A DNA stretch of 64,000 nucleotides from Herpomyces periplanetae (GCA_009733715.1 WMKJ01000006.1:62001-126000), one strand, 5' to 3'. Counted from the stretch's first letter, positions 1-11,927 are shown. The notes: generated from the letters alone by a model not told the origin. Numbers and translations: made by a program.

Positions 1-3000
1 GCTTCTCCCTTGGATAGAACATTTCCGGGAAACTTGACGGTTAATCGGCCATCACCCTCATTCAAGCCTAACTTTAATCGAAGAAAATCAAAGCGGTGGG
101 TCGACGTTCAAGTAGCAAAGTATGACGGTGATGATTGGGGTGAATATCCTTATGATAATGATGATTCATCAAAAGTCGATCAATTTGATCCCACCGTTTT
201 ATATCCTTTAAATCAACCTTCCCATTCCCACAGTACTGTGAATAAGAGAGCTTCACTCGATTTAACCTCACATTCCTGCCATTTATCATCTTCCAATTCA
301 AATCTTCAGCCGCTAAATCAGTTCACACCTACTTCATTTCATTCAAGATCTGGATCCTCCTCTAATCTATCCCTTGATTCACCATCACAATCCACAGATC
401 ATCCTCATTGTCATCATACCCGTCAAGCTGCTTCTCTTTCGGGTGCTCAATTAAATCGGCCACGTTTATACGATTTACCCTCTTCGAACGATATCCCTTT
501 AATCTCCCGCCATTTGGGCAAAAGTCCCTTTTATGACATCAATTCAAATCCTTCAAGTCCCCTCACTAAATCGTTAACTACACCTGATTTACCACTTGCT
601 TCATCCACATCGATTATATCAACTTTACCTGATACTTTAACCTTTCCTTTTTCTCGCTGTCACCCTACACCCTCTACTTTTTCCCTTTCTTCATCTTCTT
701 CACCATCCTGCCTACTCTCTTCGTCAACTTGTTCAATTCTAACAAAAACTACTTCCTTGCTCACATCGGCTACTTTGGTTCCACCCTCTTCCCATTCGAT
801 TACTCCCGGTTCTTTAACCACGTCTTCCACGTCTCATTCTTCCTTGTCAAGCAGCTGTTATTCTCAATTAATCCCCTCTACTAACGATATCCATGATACT
901 TCCCGTGTCACTACCTCTATCAATCACTTACAACCACCTTCCGCTAATTCTCTGATTAAGCCTTCCTCCCCTCAAATCTCTTCCCTTACTCCAACTACAA
1001 CTTCTACTAACAAAACTAAAGTTACCATTCCAAAACTTCTCACGAATACTCCCTCTCCCGATTCTCAATCTAATGTAAACATGGAACATAATGATCACCA
1101 TTACTCTTCAACTACAATTAGCATTTCCACTTCTACACTTCCTGCACCTCTTTCACCATCTTCTACACTATCAAATTCATCTTCATCCTTACTCTCTAAA
1201 CGTACAGATGCTCCACCTCTTTCACCTTTAAATTCTAACTCTTCTCACTCTCCCCAATTTTCCACTCTCTTAATCTCGTCAAAACTACGCCCCCAACTAA
1301 ATTCAAATGAATCATTAGCAGACTCTGCTACACCCGTTTCTGAAAGATCTACTAATGTTGCAGATCTTCCTTCTTCATTGCCTTGTCATTCTAGTGTTAT
1401 GGACCACTCAAATGCCCCATCTACATCACCTTCTTCTTCGTCTACGGGTGATGAAGTTTCTTCACCTGCTTCACAGATTTCCCCGTGTTTTGATCTAGAG
1501 TCAACATCAATCGTTACTGCTTCACGAGTTTATCTTAAATCCTTTAACAACGAAATGTCGGTTAATCGAGCTTCCATTGATGCCACAGTGGCATCACGTA
1601 CCTCTATGAAGTCACCGTCGTTGCTGCCACTGAAATGCACAGATCCTTCTCTTCCCCACGCAAACGATACCACTTCTCCACGCGATAATTTATCCACACT
1701 TACTCAACCTCACGCAAACACACTTTCTATGTCTCTCCCGAAAAAGTCGTGCACTTCATCCACAACTTCCCAGGTACCCTCTGTTCTTTGTACATCGACT
1801 ATAACATCTGAACGATTAGACTCGTGGAGAATGCAATCTCATTCTCCCTTGGGAAGTGAATCAGGTTCAAATTACTCTTTATCCCTACCATCCATGGATA
1901 CGGGAGATTCTTCCCTTAGTGAAGTATTTTCCGTTATTCTTGCCATTAACTCTAGCGAAACTCCATCTCAAACACTATGTGAGCCAACGCCTAATCATGA
2001 TAAATTGACAGCTGATACGTCACCGCTAAATAACGCGTCAAGTTCTGGGGAAACAAGCGAATTGCCTAGCTTAGATGTTTCGGTTAAGGAGGTAAACTCA
2101 ACATTCCCAGATACGAATTTAGTTCAATCAGGATCAACTGAAGCTCTCAATGTTAATTTTAATACTATGTCCCCTAACACAAACTCGTCTATACTTTCTA
2201 CTCCGTCCGATTTAGTAGGAGAGTTTGACTTTGATGGAATTTTTGATGCAAACCAACTTGATCGTGCAATTAGTGAATCGATGGAAACGGATTCAATTTC
2301 TCAAGTGTGTTTAGGCGGTAGTCAAGAAATGACTGGTGACCAAGGATTAACGTTACATTCGAACGATTCTAAATCACCAGAATCAGACGTTAGGAATTCC
2401 GGTGATACGATTATCGGGAATGATTTTGATGGAAAGTCAACGTGTTCATTGGAGAAATCGCCGCTCACCCTATCCTTGAAAAATATAACATTAGAGGATG
2501 GCACAGCGCACGTAATGTCAACACCGTCTGGTGAGAATTACGCTATACGGATTTCATTATCACGACCTCAATCTACTACGCCGAATTCTACGTTTGGATC
2601 GGTTCGTGAAATGGCATTGTTAACTCAACAATCACTTTCGCTCAGTGATACTGACGTGGACAATGAAAACGATAAACGTGGGACTGAAAAATTATTACGA
2701 GGAGATTCTATGTGTTTGGATAGTCCTTTAAGTTCACCGGTAAATATTAAGGCTAACGGAAGAGTTACAGTTCGGCAATCACTTGCACTTGAAGAATCAT
2801 TGAATAAACCTTTACCCGATTTGCAAGTAGCAAGATCACCTACGTGTATGCCTGTATCACCATTTGGATGGTCACCAACAGAAATGGCACATGGAATGAA
2901 TACACTTGATAAGAAAACGAATTACGGACGTAGATCATCGAGATTATCATTGAACTTGAAATTATTAGGGATATCTAATTATGATGAAGATGATCGCAAG

Positions 3001-5904
3001 GAAAATCGGTACAGACATTCAATGGCGGTGATACATACCCCAAGACCGATATCACAGCATATTAATGGACAAATGTCTAATCGGTCTAGTTTATCGGGTA
3101 AAGTGCGCGTGTGTGAATTAACTCAGGAATGGGAAAAGCGTACGAGTAGGCGGGTAAGTGGAGGCACAGGGATGGAAATTCAATGCGTGGAACATGATAG
3201 CAACACGCAAACGAGTGGATATGAACAACTCAATGGATTATCGGGAGAGGATATAAGGAGTGCTAAAAAGTTACAAGGTAACATAATTTCTACATCTTTG
3301 GTTACGGAGACAAAGGGAGAAATTATGAGTGTTAACGGCGCGAAAGGTGAGAATATTATTCCGGATGATGTGTTATCACCAAAGTCGGGAAATTTTAATA
3401 TGGACCTAGCGTCAACGCTGTTTAATCCATTGTCGATTAGTTTGGATAAGGATTCACGATGTAAAACAGGACGGTCGGGATATAGCGTGCAGAAGGAGAG
3501 TTTAGTGGGGAGTGAAGTGTTAACTAGGGGTGGAGATAAGGTTGAATTACGGGTGAATGGATCAGAGAGACGGGTAGGGATGATTGAAACATTAGTACCG
3601 CCGACTCCACCTCCGAAAGATGTGATGAAGGGAGGGGGTAATTTTATGATTGATGATGGTCGGGTTCAATGTATGAAAAATGGGGAGAAAGCAGGGAAAG
3701 ATGATAATGAAATCCGTGGGAAGGTGCAGGGAGAAAATGAAGGGAAAGGAGAAGCGGTGATCTCACTTGAGGACAGTAAATATTCACGATCAGTGTCGGC
3801 ATGTGGAACAATATCATCTAGGAGTACGATCATTCATACGACTGGCGCGGGTAATGATGATTGTATGGAAGTGAAGGGTGGTGGAGAAGAGAGTAGGGGA
3901 GGAGTGAGACGCAAAGAGGAAGATGATGAAGGAAATTGTTATTATGGTGGATATCGAGTTTCATTAAATGAGCCGACGGGGTTTGCACGGAAGTTGAGTC
4001 GACTTGGAAGGGATATGTGTTTACCTATACAACAACGAACGATTGAGACATATCAATATACGAATGGGAATGGGAATGTAAATGGAATGAGTAAATCAGG
4101 AAGAAGTTCTTCACGTCGGACACTTAGCTCATTGATAACGGCTACGGAGGTGGGAAGTGGGGATAAAGGAAGTAAACGGTATTCACAACCAGCAACGTGT
4201 GGGTGGTTTTCAGGAGTGACACCGACGAATCGGTCTACAGTGTTTGAATTAGCGGGTACAGAAGCGATGGGTGGAGAAGTTCAAGCGGGGGGGACACATG
4301 GATTGACACAAATGAAAGGAAATGAAGGAGTGGCGGCAATTGGTAATGGGAAGGGCGGTAAAGGGGAAGATGATGGACAATTTGATATAATGCGAAGATT
4401 TAGTTGGGTTAAAAGTATGACAACAACATCAACGGAATTGACGATTACGTCGGGGGTAGAAGGGGCGGGGGAAAAAGGTGTGAAAGAAGGAAGAGGAACG
4501 AAGAGAACGAGTAAGATTGATGTGTCTAGTGATAAGATTTTGGTTCCTGGACTGGGAAGTGAAACGATGGAATATGATTATAGTGTTACGAGGGGTGGAA
4601 TGATGGGAATAGGTGAGATGGGTGGTGGTATACAATCAAAATTCCAGGGTGGAACAGGAATGGGAGTTGGAAAGGAAAAGTTGACGGAAGAATCCTTTAT
4701 TCGGTCATCACCTGTATTAACGAACCATTGGAGATCACAGAGAATGGGTAAAGGGGGGGGGGTATGGGGAGAAGGTGGTGATGGTAGAGAAATATATTTT
4801 GGTATGGAAAAGGTTTTAGCGGGAGAAAGGGAAGAAGAGGTACGACCAAAATATCTTAAATTCGGAGATATAATGGCGATTGATTCAGCTACAGAGAGAA
4901 TTAAAGCGCTTGAAGAAGCAAGAAAGTTGATTGCGGAAGAGAGTAATGGATTAGACGTGTGGAGTACATATCTTAAAACTGGTGGACCACTGTTGGGAGA
5001 TGTTGCGACGAGTGGGTATGTTGGAGGAGTAGAAGGAGGAATTGTGCACGATGGAATGGAACGATCGGGGGGTTTAGGAATGATGGGAGGGAGGATATCG
5101 AACAGTTTTATGGGGGCAAGTGATTGTGCATCTGCCAATGTGACGACGAATACATGGGTAATGAATTCTATAAGTGAAAACAGTGAACAGAGTACGACGG
5201 AGTGCTACAAAGTTGGGGGGATGGGGATGAATTTGAACGGTGGAGGGGGATTTGCGTGTGGAATGAGGACAGGAACGGGGATGGTGATGCCAGAGAGGGA
5301 TGCAATGATAAATGGATTAATGAATTATACCAAGGATAACCGTGAGATATGGAATGAGTTGATAACGGGAACTGGGGACGCTGGTTTAAAAGGATATCGA
5401 GGACCAGATGATGATATGATAAAATCGTTTGATGATAGAGGAGTTAATGAAAGGGGTCAAGGGGAGAATAACCAAGGTAACTTTAACCTTAAATTTCCCA
5501 GGGTATTTGTACCCGGACAAGAAATGTTGTATCGTCAATCGACCAGACAAGCTCAAGTACAAGGACCCACGTTGAAGATGCCTTTGGTAGAGGAAGCCGA
5601 AGCAATTAAGGGAGGGGGAGAAAATGCGACTAATTTCAAGTTTACCAGTAAGGTGAAAGTACCCCGGAATTTGAAATCACCAACTATGTTTTCATTTACA
5701 GAACAAAGGAAGCCTGGTGCGGTAATGAATGCTCCTAAACTGATGGGGAATATGAGTGTTATGAAGAGTAAAGAATTTATTCAAAGCGCTGGAAATTTGG
5801 GTGAAAAAGCTACGAGTGGAGCAAAAGAGTTTTACCACCGCGGTCGCCACAGGCTTCGTGCCAGCGTTAGTTCATTTAGCCATAAGCTAACTGGCAAGTT
5901 TTAG
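1..5904 (+). CDS. Giant Ser/Thr-rich low-complexity protein, 5' partial
   Basis: The frame is already open at base 1 and runs to a TAG at 5902-5904, giving at least 1967 residues with no intron needed. The first Met-like codon near the edge is TTG, so the true start lies to the left. I recognise no domain. The N-terminal ~800 residues are dominated by Ser, Thr and Pro. The C-terminal half switches to Gly, Met, Glu, Lys and Arg with short basic patches such as 'SRRVSGG' and 'GRRSSRLSLN' that look like phosphosites. A helical stretch 'ATERIKALEEARKLIAEES' lies near residue 1630. The last ~60 residues form a basic, amphipathic tail ('RGRHRLRASVSSFSHKLTG'). The switch in composition coincides with a pyrimidine-to-purine change in the coding strand. 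It is probably a disordered scaffold or cortical protein, but that is inference only. Confidence 0.75.
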   Translation, partial: ASPLDRTFPGNLTVNRPSPSFKPNFNRRKSKRWVDVQVAKYDGDDWGEYPYDNDDSSKVDQFDPTVLYPLNQPSHSHSTVNKRASLDLTSHSCHLSSSNSNLQPLNQFTPTSFHSRSGSSSNLSLDSPSQSTDHPHCHHTRQAASLSGAQLNRPRLYDLPSSNDIPLISRHLGKSPFYDINSNPSSPLTKSLTTPDLPLASSTSIISTLPDTLTFPFSRCHPTPSTFSLSSSSSPSCLLSSSTCSILTKTTSLLTSATLVPPSSHSITPGSLTTSSTSHSSLSSSCYSQLIPSTNDIHDTSRVTTSINHLQPPSANSLIKPSSPQISSLTPTTTSTNKTKVTIPKLLTNTPSPDSQSNVNMEHNDHHYSSTTISISTSTLPAPLSPSSTLSNSSSSLLSKRTDAPPLSPLNSNSSHSPQFSTLLISSKLRPQLNSNESLADSATPVSERSTNVADLPSSLPCHSSVMDHSNAPSTSPSSSSTGDEVSSPASQISPCFDLESTSIVTASRVYLKSFNNEMSVNRASIDATVASRTSMKSPSLLPLKCTDPSLPHANDTTSPRDNLSTLTQPHANTLSMSLPKKSCTSSTTSQVPSVLCTSTITSERLDSWRMQSHSPLGSESGSNYSLSLPSMDTGDSSLSEVFSVILAINSSETPSQTLCEPTPNHDKLTADTSPLNNASSSGETSELPSLDVSVKEVNSTFPDTNLVQSGSTEALNVNFNTMSPNTNSSILSTPSDLVGEFDFDGIFDANQLDRAISESMETDSISQVCLGGSQEMTGDQGLTLHSNDSKSPESDVRNSGDTIIGNDFDGKSTCSLEKSPLTLSLKNITLEDGTAHVMSTPSGENYAIRISLSRPQSTTPNSTFGSVREMALLTQQSLSLSDTDVDNENDKRGTEKLLRGDSMCLDSPLSSPVNIKANGRVTVRQSLALEESLNKPLPDLQVARSPTCMPVSPFGWSPTEMAHGMNTLDKKTNYGRRSSRLSLNLKLLGISNYDEDDRKENRYRHSMAVIHTPRPISQHINGQMSNRSSLSGKVRVCELTQEWEKRTSRRVSGGTGMEIQCVEHDSNTQTSGYEQLNGLSGEDIRSAKKLQGNIISTSLVTETKGEIMSVNGAKGENIIPDDVLSPKSGNFNMDLASTLFNPLSISLDKDSRCKTGRSGYSVQKESLVGSEVLTRGGDKVELRVNGSERRVGMIETLVPPTPPPKDVMKGGGNFMIDDGRVQCMKNGEKAGKDDNEIRGKVQGENEGKGEAVISLEDSKYSRSVSACGTISSRSTIIHTTGAGNDDCMEVKGGGEESRGGVRRKEEDDEGNCYYGGYRVSLNEPTGFARKLSRLGRDMCLPIQQRTIETYQYTNGNGNVNGMSKSGRSSSRRTLSSLITATEVGSGDKGSKRYSQPATCGWFSGVTPTNRSTVFELAGTEAMGGEVQAGGTHGLTQMKGNEGVAAIGNGKGGKGEDDGQFDIMRRFSWVKSMTTTSTELTITSGVEGAGEKGVKEGRGTKRTSKIDVSSDKILVPGLGSETMEYDYSVTRGGMMGIGEMGGGIQSKFQGGTGMGVGKEKLTEESFIRSSPVLTNHWRSQRMGKGGGVWGEGGDGREIYFGMEKVLAGEREEEVRPKYLKFGDIMAIDSATERIKALEEARKLIAEESNGLDVWSTYLKTGGPLLGDVATSGYVGGVEGGIVHDGMERSGGLGMMGGRISNSFMGASDCASANVTTNTWVMNSISENSEQSTTECYKVGGMGMNLNGGGGFACGMRTGTGMVMPERDAMINGLMNYTKDNREIWNELITGTGDAGLKGYRGPDDDMIKSFDDRGVNERGQGENNQGNFNLKFPRVFVPGQEMLYRQSTRQAQVQGPTLKMPLVEEAEAIKGGGENATNFKFTSKVKVPRNLKSPTMFSFTEQRKPGAVMNAPKLMGNMSVMKSKEFIQSAGNLGEKATSGAKEFYHRGRHRLRASVSSFSHKLTGKF

Positions 5905-7324
5905 CCGTTGTTTGTTGCAGCATGTAGTTTAGTCCCTTGTATACCCTTTTGTTTTTTCCAGAGATGGTTAGTATTGTGGAGGGGGGGGAGGGGGGGGAAT
6001 GGGGGTTTGATGAAGGGTTTGCATGGGCCGTTGTTTGGCGTGTGTATGAGGCATCTTATTCGACCTGTGTGAGGTAGATCAGCCCAAGCCGAAGTAAGTC
6101 ATTGGTGATGGTGGCGACGGCCGCAGCGAAACCAGCACCAACACTGGCTGGCGGCGGCGGCGGCATCACCACCAGCTCCGGCTCCAGCTTCGGCGGCAGT
6201 TCCGACTTCACCTTCGGCAGCATCTCCAACTCGGGCTCCAACTCCGGCTCCAACTCCGGCCCCGCACCATCTCCATCCCCTCCCACCGTCACGTGCCCTT
6301 GCTTTCGCCTGCAGTCGCTCCTAAATTTGCCCGGAATTGATTTATTTGGTCTTGCAATCTTTCAGAATTTTACCCTTTCAATCCAAATTCTTACTTTGTT
6401 AATTACGCGTTTTATCTTGTCCTGCGTTTTCTCAAGTTAATTGATACATAATCTTTTCTACACCTTCAATCATCTCGGTTTGTTGATGTGATCTACTCGC
6501 CTAGTGGGTGTATACGTGTGTGTGCGTGTGCTTGTGCGTTTGCATTTGTGTGCATCCGTTCGTGTTCGTGTCTATCCGCTCGTCCACCTTTATCTGTGTA
6601 TACGTTTACCCATTTACATATACGTATACACTTACACCTACTGGTCCGCGTCCGCGTCCGCGTCCATGTACATGTACATGTGCTTGTGTATTTGTATGTG
6701 CATTCACACCTATACATACATGTAGACGTGTACGTGTGTGCACGTGAACTCCTCCCTGTCCACTTCTACATCTACATCTACATGTGTATGTGTATGTATA
6801 TGTGTATGTGTCGTTGCCTCCATCCCTCTTCTACCCAGCATCCATGTTTCTGTTTATCCTTTATGCCCATTCAAGTGTATATGGAATCACGTCAACGTGG
6901 ATCAAGTAGACTATCCAAGGCACCCAAAAATAGCTAAGACCGTGCTTCGGAACATTCATCCGCTTATCCAAGGAGACAAGTTTTCTTTTCGTCTTCTTGC
7001 TCTTGCTTCACTTTTCTGCCTCTCCTTTTTTTACTCTTCCCTTGGGTCAATTGACCAATTTCACTATCAGTGTGCGTGCGTGCGTGTGTATACTTTTTGT
7101 TCGCACTCGTATGCCGCGGCGTATACGTATACGTATGTGTATATGCATGCCTGTGTCCATGTGTGCTTGAATTAACTTGCATCCACCCAATTTATCTAAT
7201 TAACTAACGCATTTGCAATGATCTCTCGCTCCCACGAGCATTTTAGTGTTCATGCATAGTCAAGCACTTGTGGAAGCACGGTCATCTAGTCTTGTTTGTA
7301 CTTACTCAACTCCCTCTGGCGCCA
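5905..7324. other. Repeat-rich intergenic region between the two giant Ser-rich genes
   Basis: No supported gene. It starts with G homopolymers (about 5980-5998). A GC-rich island at about 6110-6320 follows, built of GGCTCC/GGCGGC-like triplet repeats and ending in TCACGTG (CACGTG at 6290-6295). After it come alternating purine-pyrimidine repeats and an AT-richer stretch leading to the next start. Open frames here (for example 6102-6440 and 6488-7175) consist wholly of the repeat sequence and are open on both strands, so I do not call them genes. The region most likely holds the promoter and 5' UTR of the 7325 gene. Confidence 0.6.
6500..6815. repeat. Alternating purine-pyrimidine simple repeats (TG/CG/TA steps)
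   Basis: Long runs of GTGTGTGC, GCGTGTGC, CCGCGT triplicates, CATGTACATGTACATG and GTATGTGTATGTGTATG occur over about 300 bp. Nearly every step is purine-pyrimidine, the pattern known to favour Z-DNA under negative supercoiling. A smaller patch recurs at about 7065-7165. Confidence 0.8.
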
Positions 7325-10300
7325 ATGAAACACACGGATAAGCGACGTTTCGGCGATAACATTCCTCTTTCTACTCCTACCATGGCCGAAACAATTACGA
7401 CAAAGTCAAAACGAATTCTTTCCGAACAAACCTACTCCGCTGGTACTACGGCTACCAGTGGAGGTGGCGAAGGTGTTAACTGTTCAACCGGCAAAATATT
7501 AAATTCCGGAACAATTTCCATCAAAAGTCGAACTTTGCCTAAATCTCATGGAAGACAAACTAAACCTAGACCCGGAATTCGTGTCAACTCCAAAAACTCC
7601 TCTGTCAGTGTCAAATGCAGTGATCATTCCAGTAATAATGATGATTCCACCGGTAATCCACCCCCCCCCTGTGGTGATAGTTCCTCCAAATCTTCTGATC
7701 TCCAAGCCCAACGTACGTAATTATTTACCCCCTCACCCTTCCTCATCTTATGCTAACTTTTTACTTTTCAGATGATCGACGTTTCGGCCCAAGTGGCAGT
7801 GGTAAAAAGCGATTCGTGTCACAAATCCCCCAACCATGTGGTACCCCTACGACAAATTCACCGCGTAGCTCCGTCTCTGATCCACGGAGGTCTAGTACTG
7901 CATCCGTTTCTGTACACACTCCACCTATTCCCCATCCGAGTGGTAGCGGTAGCGGTTGTGGTGCCAGCATACGAAGTAGATCTTCCCTCGGTGGAATGCG
8001 TTCAAGTGATGCTGCTTCCTACGCTGCTGGAACTTCTGCTTCAAAAAACAAAATTCGTCCTCCAATTTCTACTGAAAGGCGATCCAGTAGAATCATAGGC
8101 ACTTCCCATTTAACCCCAACCCCAGGTGGAATACATCGTATATCACGCCAATCTTCAATGAGCATGGAAGCTCATATACAAGGTCGTCGTATGTCAAGTA
8201 ATTACGCAAATAGTTCCCGTCGGTCAAGTCGAGCTACCGCAGGTTCACCTCCAGTCGGCACCTCTAGACTACCCTGCTCATCATTAAGACGTTCCAGTTT
8301 GAACCAAGCTGGACCAAGAGTTTCAATTAACAGTGAAAAGCTGGGTTCTACCTACAGAAGAGGATCAGGTGATGGAACGGATTCCCTCCTAATGGAAAGT
8401 CCATCCCGCAGAGAATCTCACACTTCAACTTTGCCACGTTTGTCAAGTGAAAGTGATTTTGATGAAATCGTTGATGATGACAGTAAATTCGACAGTCCTG
8501 GACCCGAATCCCGTGCAGAATCCCAAGAGGGTGATTCAGTTAATACGTCGCCATATCCCCGGGTAAAGCGCTGCGCAACAACTGCCATACCTTACAAATC
8601 ATCATGTCTTTCAAAATCCAGAGAATCAGATACAGGGACAAGCGGCGGCGGTATCGGGAGAGGCTCAAATGTAATGTTTAAACTTGATAACAGTGGATTT
8701 GAAAGTGACGATGATGGTGCGGCTGGAGCTATTGGTGGTAATATTGATTCAGCTTCGCGAGAGAATAGTAGTGGTGGCGGGGATGATATAGATGATAGTA
8801 ATGGCAGAAGTAAAGCCGGAATGTCATCGTGGAATCGTTTAAATACTCCGGAACGTCCCCCGCGAATTGTTCAGAAGACGTCATCCCGGGAAGACGCTGT
8901 ATCCCCGCATTTTGAACAAGCAAATGATGATTTATCGAATTCAAGTGAAACGGTCGAAGCGGGGGTAATTTTACAAGACATTGAAGAGCCATGTTGCGAG
9001 CGTGAAGCTGAAGATTTAAGAGATGCTTTGGGCTCCGATATTGAACGAACGGGACAATTCCATCGACACTATGGCCATGGAGCTCAAATTCAATCATCCA
9101 TAAGTGGAATTGGTGCAGATGACAGTGGAGAGAGTTGCTATCGTGATAAAACCAGCACTACTACACGAAGAAGAGACTATACTCCGGCCAGTAGCTCGAT
9201 CGATTATCCAGCACCGCTTAAGATAAACTCAACTAAAAGAACACGCAAAGGCACGTCTGAGACGTTAGAAAGTGGTAATAGTACGAGTATTGTTGGTGTC
9301 AGTGGAAGACGGAGTGTATCGACACGAGAAAGTGAATCAGGAACAGCTAAAGTAATGGGGATAACAAGTTACTCTAATGATCGGTCATTGCGACAACAGC
9401 ATCCAGATATCTTAGGGGACTTTAATCGAGCTGCATCATCTACCAACCTAACGGGACGACGAAGGTCTAATAGTTGGGGTAAGACGGAGATTAGAGACGG
9501 CTCAACCAAGGAAGACGATCGAGAAGATGATTACTTTGATGATCGATCGAGAAATCGTGGACGTGGAAATTTTGAAAATGAGCTGCATAATTCAGATATG
9601 ACGGCACGAACCATTTGTGGAGGAATGAAAAATCGTAGGAATAATGAGAGTCGATTACCGCCAATTGGGCAAAATTCGTCAAGATATGCTGCTTCAGGCT
9701 CACCAGAATACGATACAAATGTGACAATGATGAACGATATTATTACCTTTGAAGGACACGGACATGGACATGGGAGCTCCCGACTATCTCAGGTGGATTC
9801 AGTTCATGATATATCGGCAAATAATGATGATGATAAGCGTGGTTCAAGTCCCACCTCATTGATGGCAATAGCCGCCTTAATCAATGCTGGATCGCCTAAT
9901 CAGTGTTTTGAAGTTAACTTTGATAATGGTGGAAAAGAACATGATAATGAAATGTTCCAAGTACCTTCACCTACTGGTCCTACAACAAATGTATCAATGG
10001 CGGATCGTATAAGGGCACCGTTACCTCCACTTCCGACTAGCTCAGTGAAATCTCCAAAATATGATGTAACAGAAGGATGTGATAGTATTGGAAGAGATGA
10101 ATCGATTTCACCGGAAATTTATCGTATGCATCGATCATCTAGGAATACCGGAAAGGAACCTAGTATAATGGGTGGAGATAGAACGTTTAGAAGTTATAAA
10201 AATGCAGTTGGTAGTATATTTCGACAAGGTAAAGCAGCGGCAGTGGCTACTACATCAACGAATGTTTCGGATGCTATATCAACGTCTGGACAAAAGTTGG

Positions 10301-11286
10301 TATCAACGTTGGGAGAAAGTTTTCTTAAGCTAACCCCAAGATCAGTTAGTCATAAGATGAGTCGAAAGATGAATCAACATCTTCACTTATCCAGGGATGA
10401 AAGTTCTGTAGATCATTCACCTCAGCAGAATACGGGATATGGAGCAGGCACAGGTAGTATTGGATCGGGTGGATTGAAGAAGATATTTGCGAATTTGGCC
10501 ATACCTGAAGGTATATCTAACTTATCAACGATAACAGCGAAGAGTCGATTTTCCGTTAATAATTTGTTCTCGACAAAATCTGAAGGATTAGAATGGAAGG
10601 ATTGTTTGCCGGAGAATCTTAATGATTTGCCCAAGAAATTGGGATCTTCATTTCCAGGTCAAGGTTCAGCGGGTGTTTCGGGTATATTTGGTTTTGCAGC
10701 ATCGTCTAAAGAGGAGAGAAATCATCAAGTGAATGGAGTAGGGACAGGAAAACGGTTTTCTTTTTCTAAGAATTCGAAAATTCACGATTCTAGCAGTGGT
10801 TTAGCGGCAGCGCCGTCGACGGAGGTAGTTTCTGGGGGAGGACGACGTCGAAGTAAACTTAATTTTTGGTCTAGTCCATTGAAAGATAGAAGTGCTGAGC
10901 ATGAATCTTATCATCCTAATACGTCAATAATAACATCTCGGGGTCCACCACAACTTCATCTTAGTTACTCTGGGGATGTGGTTAAACCAACACAGCGGGA
11001 AAAGTCATATGGAAATAAACAACTTCCACAACCTGCAGTATCACGACCTGATAGTTTTTTACCTGAGGAGTTTTTGGAATACTCACAGCTTGATTGTTTG
11101 CTTAATTTGAATCCATCACCTGATAAATGTCTATCATCACCACCACCTGTTTCGCCGGTTAGTGAGCCGCAAGATCAAACGAGGTTTCATTGTTCATCAC
11201 CACGTCAACCCCGACATGTTGCTTCGTCGATAACGTCGATGCAGTCATCCAGGATGTTTCATACGATTCAATCCGGTCGGCGCTAA
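7325..11286 (+). CDS. Large Ser/Arg-rich low-complexity protein, two exons
   Basis: The coding sequence joins 7325-7712 and 7772-11286, giving 1300 residues. The 59-bp intron has a GTACGT donor, a TGCTAAC branch site and a TTTTCAG acceptor, and the phase closes exactly (C|AT = His). I chose the first in-frame ATG at 7325; a second at 7382 has a better context (ACCATGG) and could be used instead. No known domain is visible. The protein is rich in 'RRSS'-type basophilic phosphosite motifs (residues ~200-330) with Asp/Glu-Ser clusters around 360-450. A more ordered segment ('SPTSLMAIAALINAGSP') lies near residue 835, and a basic amphipathic stretch around 945-1010 ('FRSYKNAVGSIFRQGKAA'). In overall style it resembles the preceding giant gene. 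A regulatory scaffold is possible but unproven. Confidence 0.75.
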
Positions 11287-11927
11287 TGGATAATATTTTT
11301 AGACATGCTGTATTAATTTGAGCATTATTTCTAATTTAGTATAGTCTTGTGTTTGCACCAAGCACAGCGTAGGTTGAGTGTGAGGCTGTAGAAGAGTGTT
11401 GGATCTAGGGCTGTAAAGCTGTAGTGCTGTAGCGGTTTAGCGTTGTAGCAATGTATAGCTGTAGCTGAGTAGCTGAGTAGCTGTGTAGCTGTGTAGCTGT
11501 GTAGCGGTTTTGCAGCACCGCCGTTGTGCTGCGTCGCTGGCCCAATTGCCCGCCGGCCCGCCGCCCTGCCACATCCCGAACCTTCCCGCTGCCGACCCAG
11601 ACCCGCTCCACGTGACCCGCCCCTACTGCGCCACCGCCTGCACTGTGGCGTTTCCAAAATCACCATCGCGTCGCTTCGTTAATGGATAAATTTGAACATT
11701 TTCTTCCTGGTGTGAATTTACAACTTAACTTCTTTTTTTTCTCTATCTTGCTAAAGTATATCTATATTTCTGCAGATTTTGATGTGTATGCCAAAATTAT
11801 CATACTCTTTTAAAAGCTCGACATTTTACAAGTTTATCATTCAACTACTTACTTTCCGTCTATACTATTTTGTTAAATTATCCCCCTCCACCACTTTATC
11901 ACCAGTCTTCTCATTTCCTAACAAATT
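11287..11927. other. Intergenic region upstream of the TAG1-like gene
   Basis: It holds the 3' flank of the preceding gene, an octamer-type tandem repeat, a GC-rich island at about 11513-11650 containing CCACGTGAC (CACGTG at 11609-11614), and then an AT-rich segment up to the start codon. No gene is supported; antisense frames at 11331-11666 simply read the repeats. Confidence 0.6.
11408..11510. repeat. Tandem GTAGCTGT/GTAGCTGA octamers
   Basis: Degenerate units of GTAGC-TG(T/A) recur across about 100 bp and are cleanest at 11461-11505, where the 8-bp unit repeats head to tail. It lies just 5' of a GC-rich promoter island. Nothing indicates coding use. Confidence 0.8.

Noticed and set aside
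6056-6440. Overlapping frames with Glu-Leu-Pro or Ser-Asn-Gly repeats
   Set aside because: They are made only of the GC-rich triplet repeat on the two strands and lack conserved sequence outside it.
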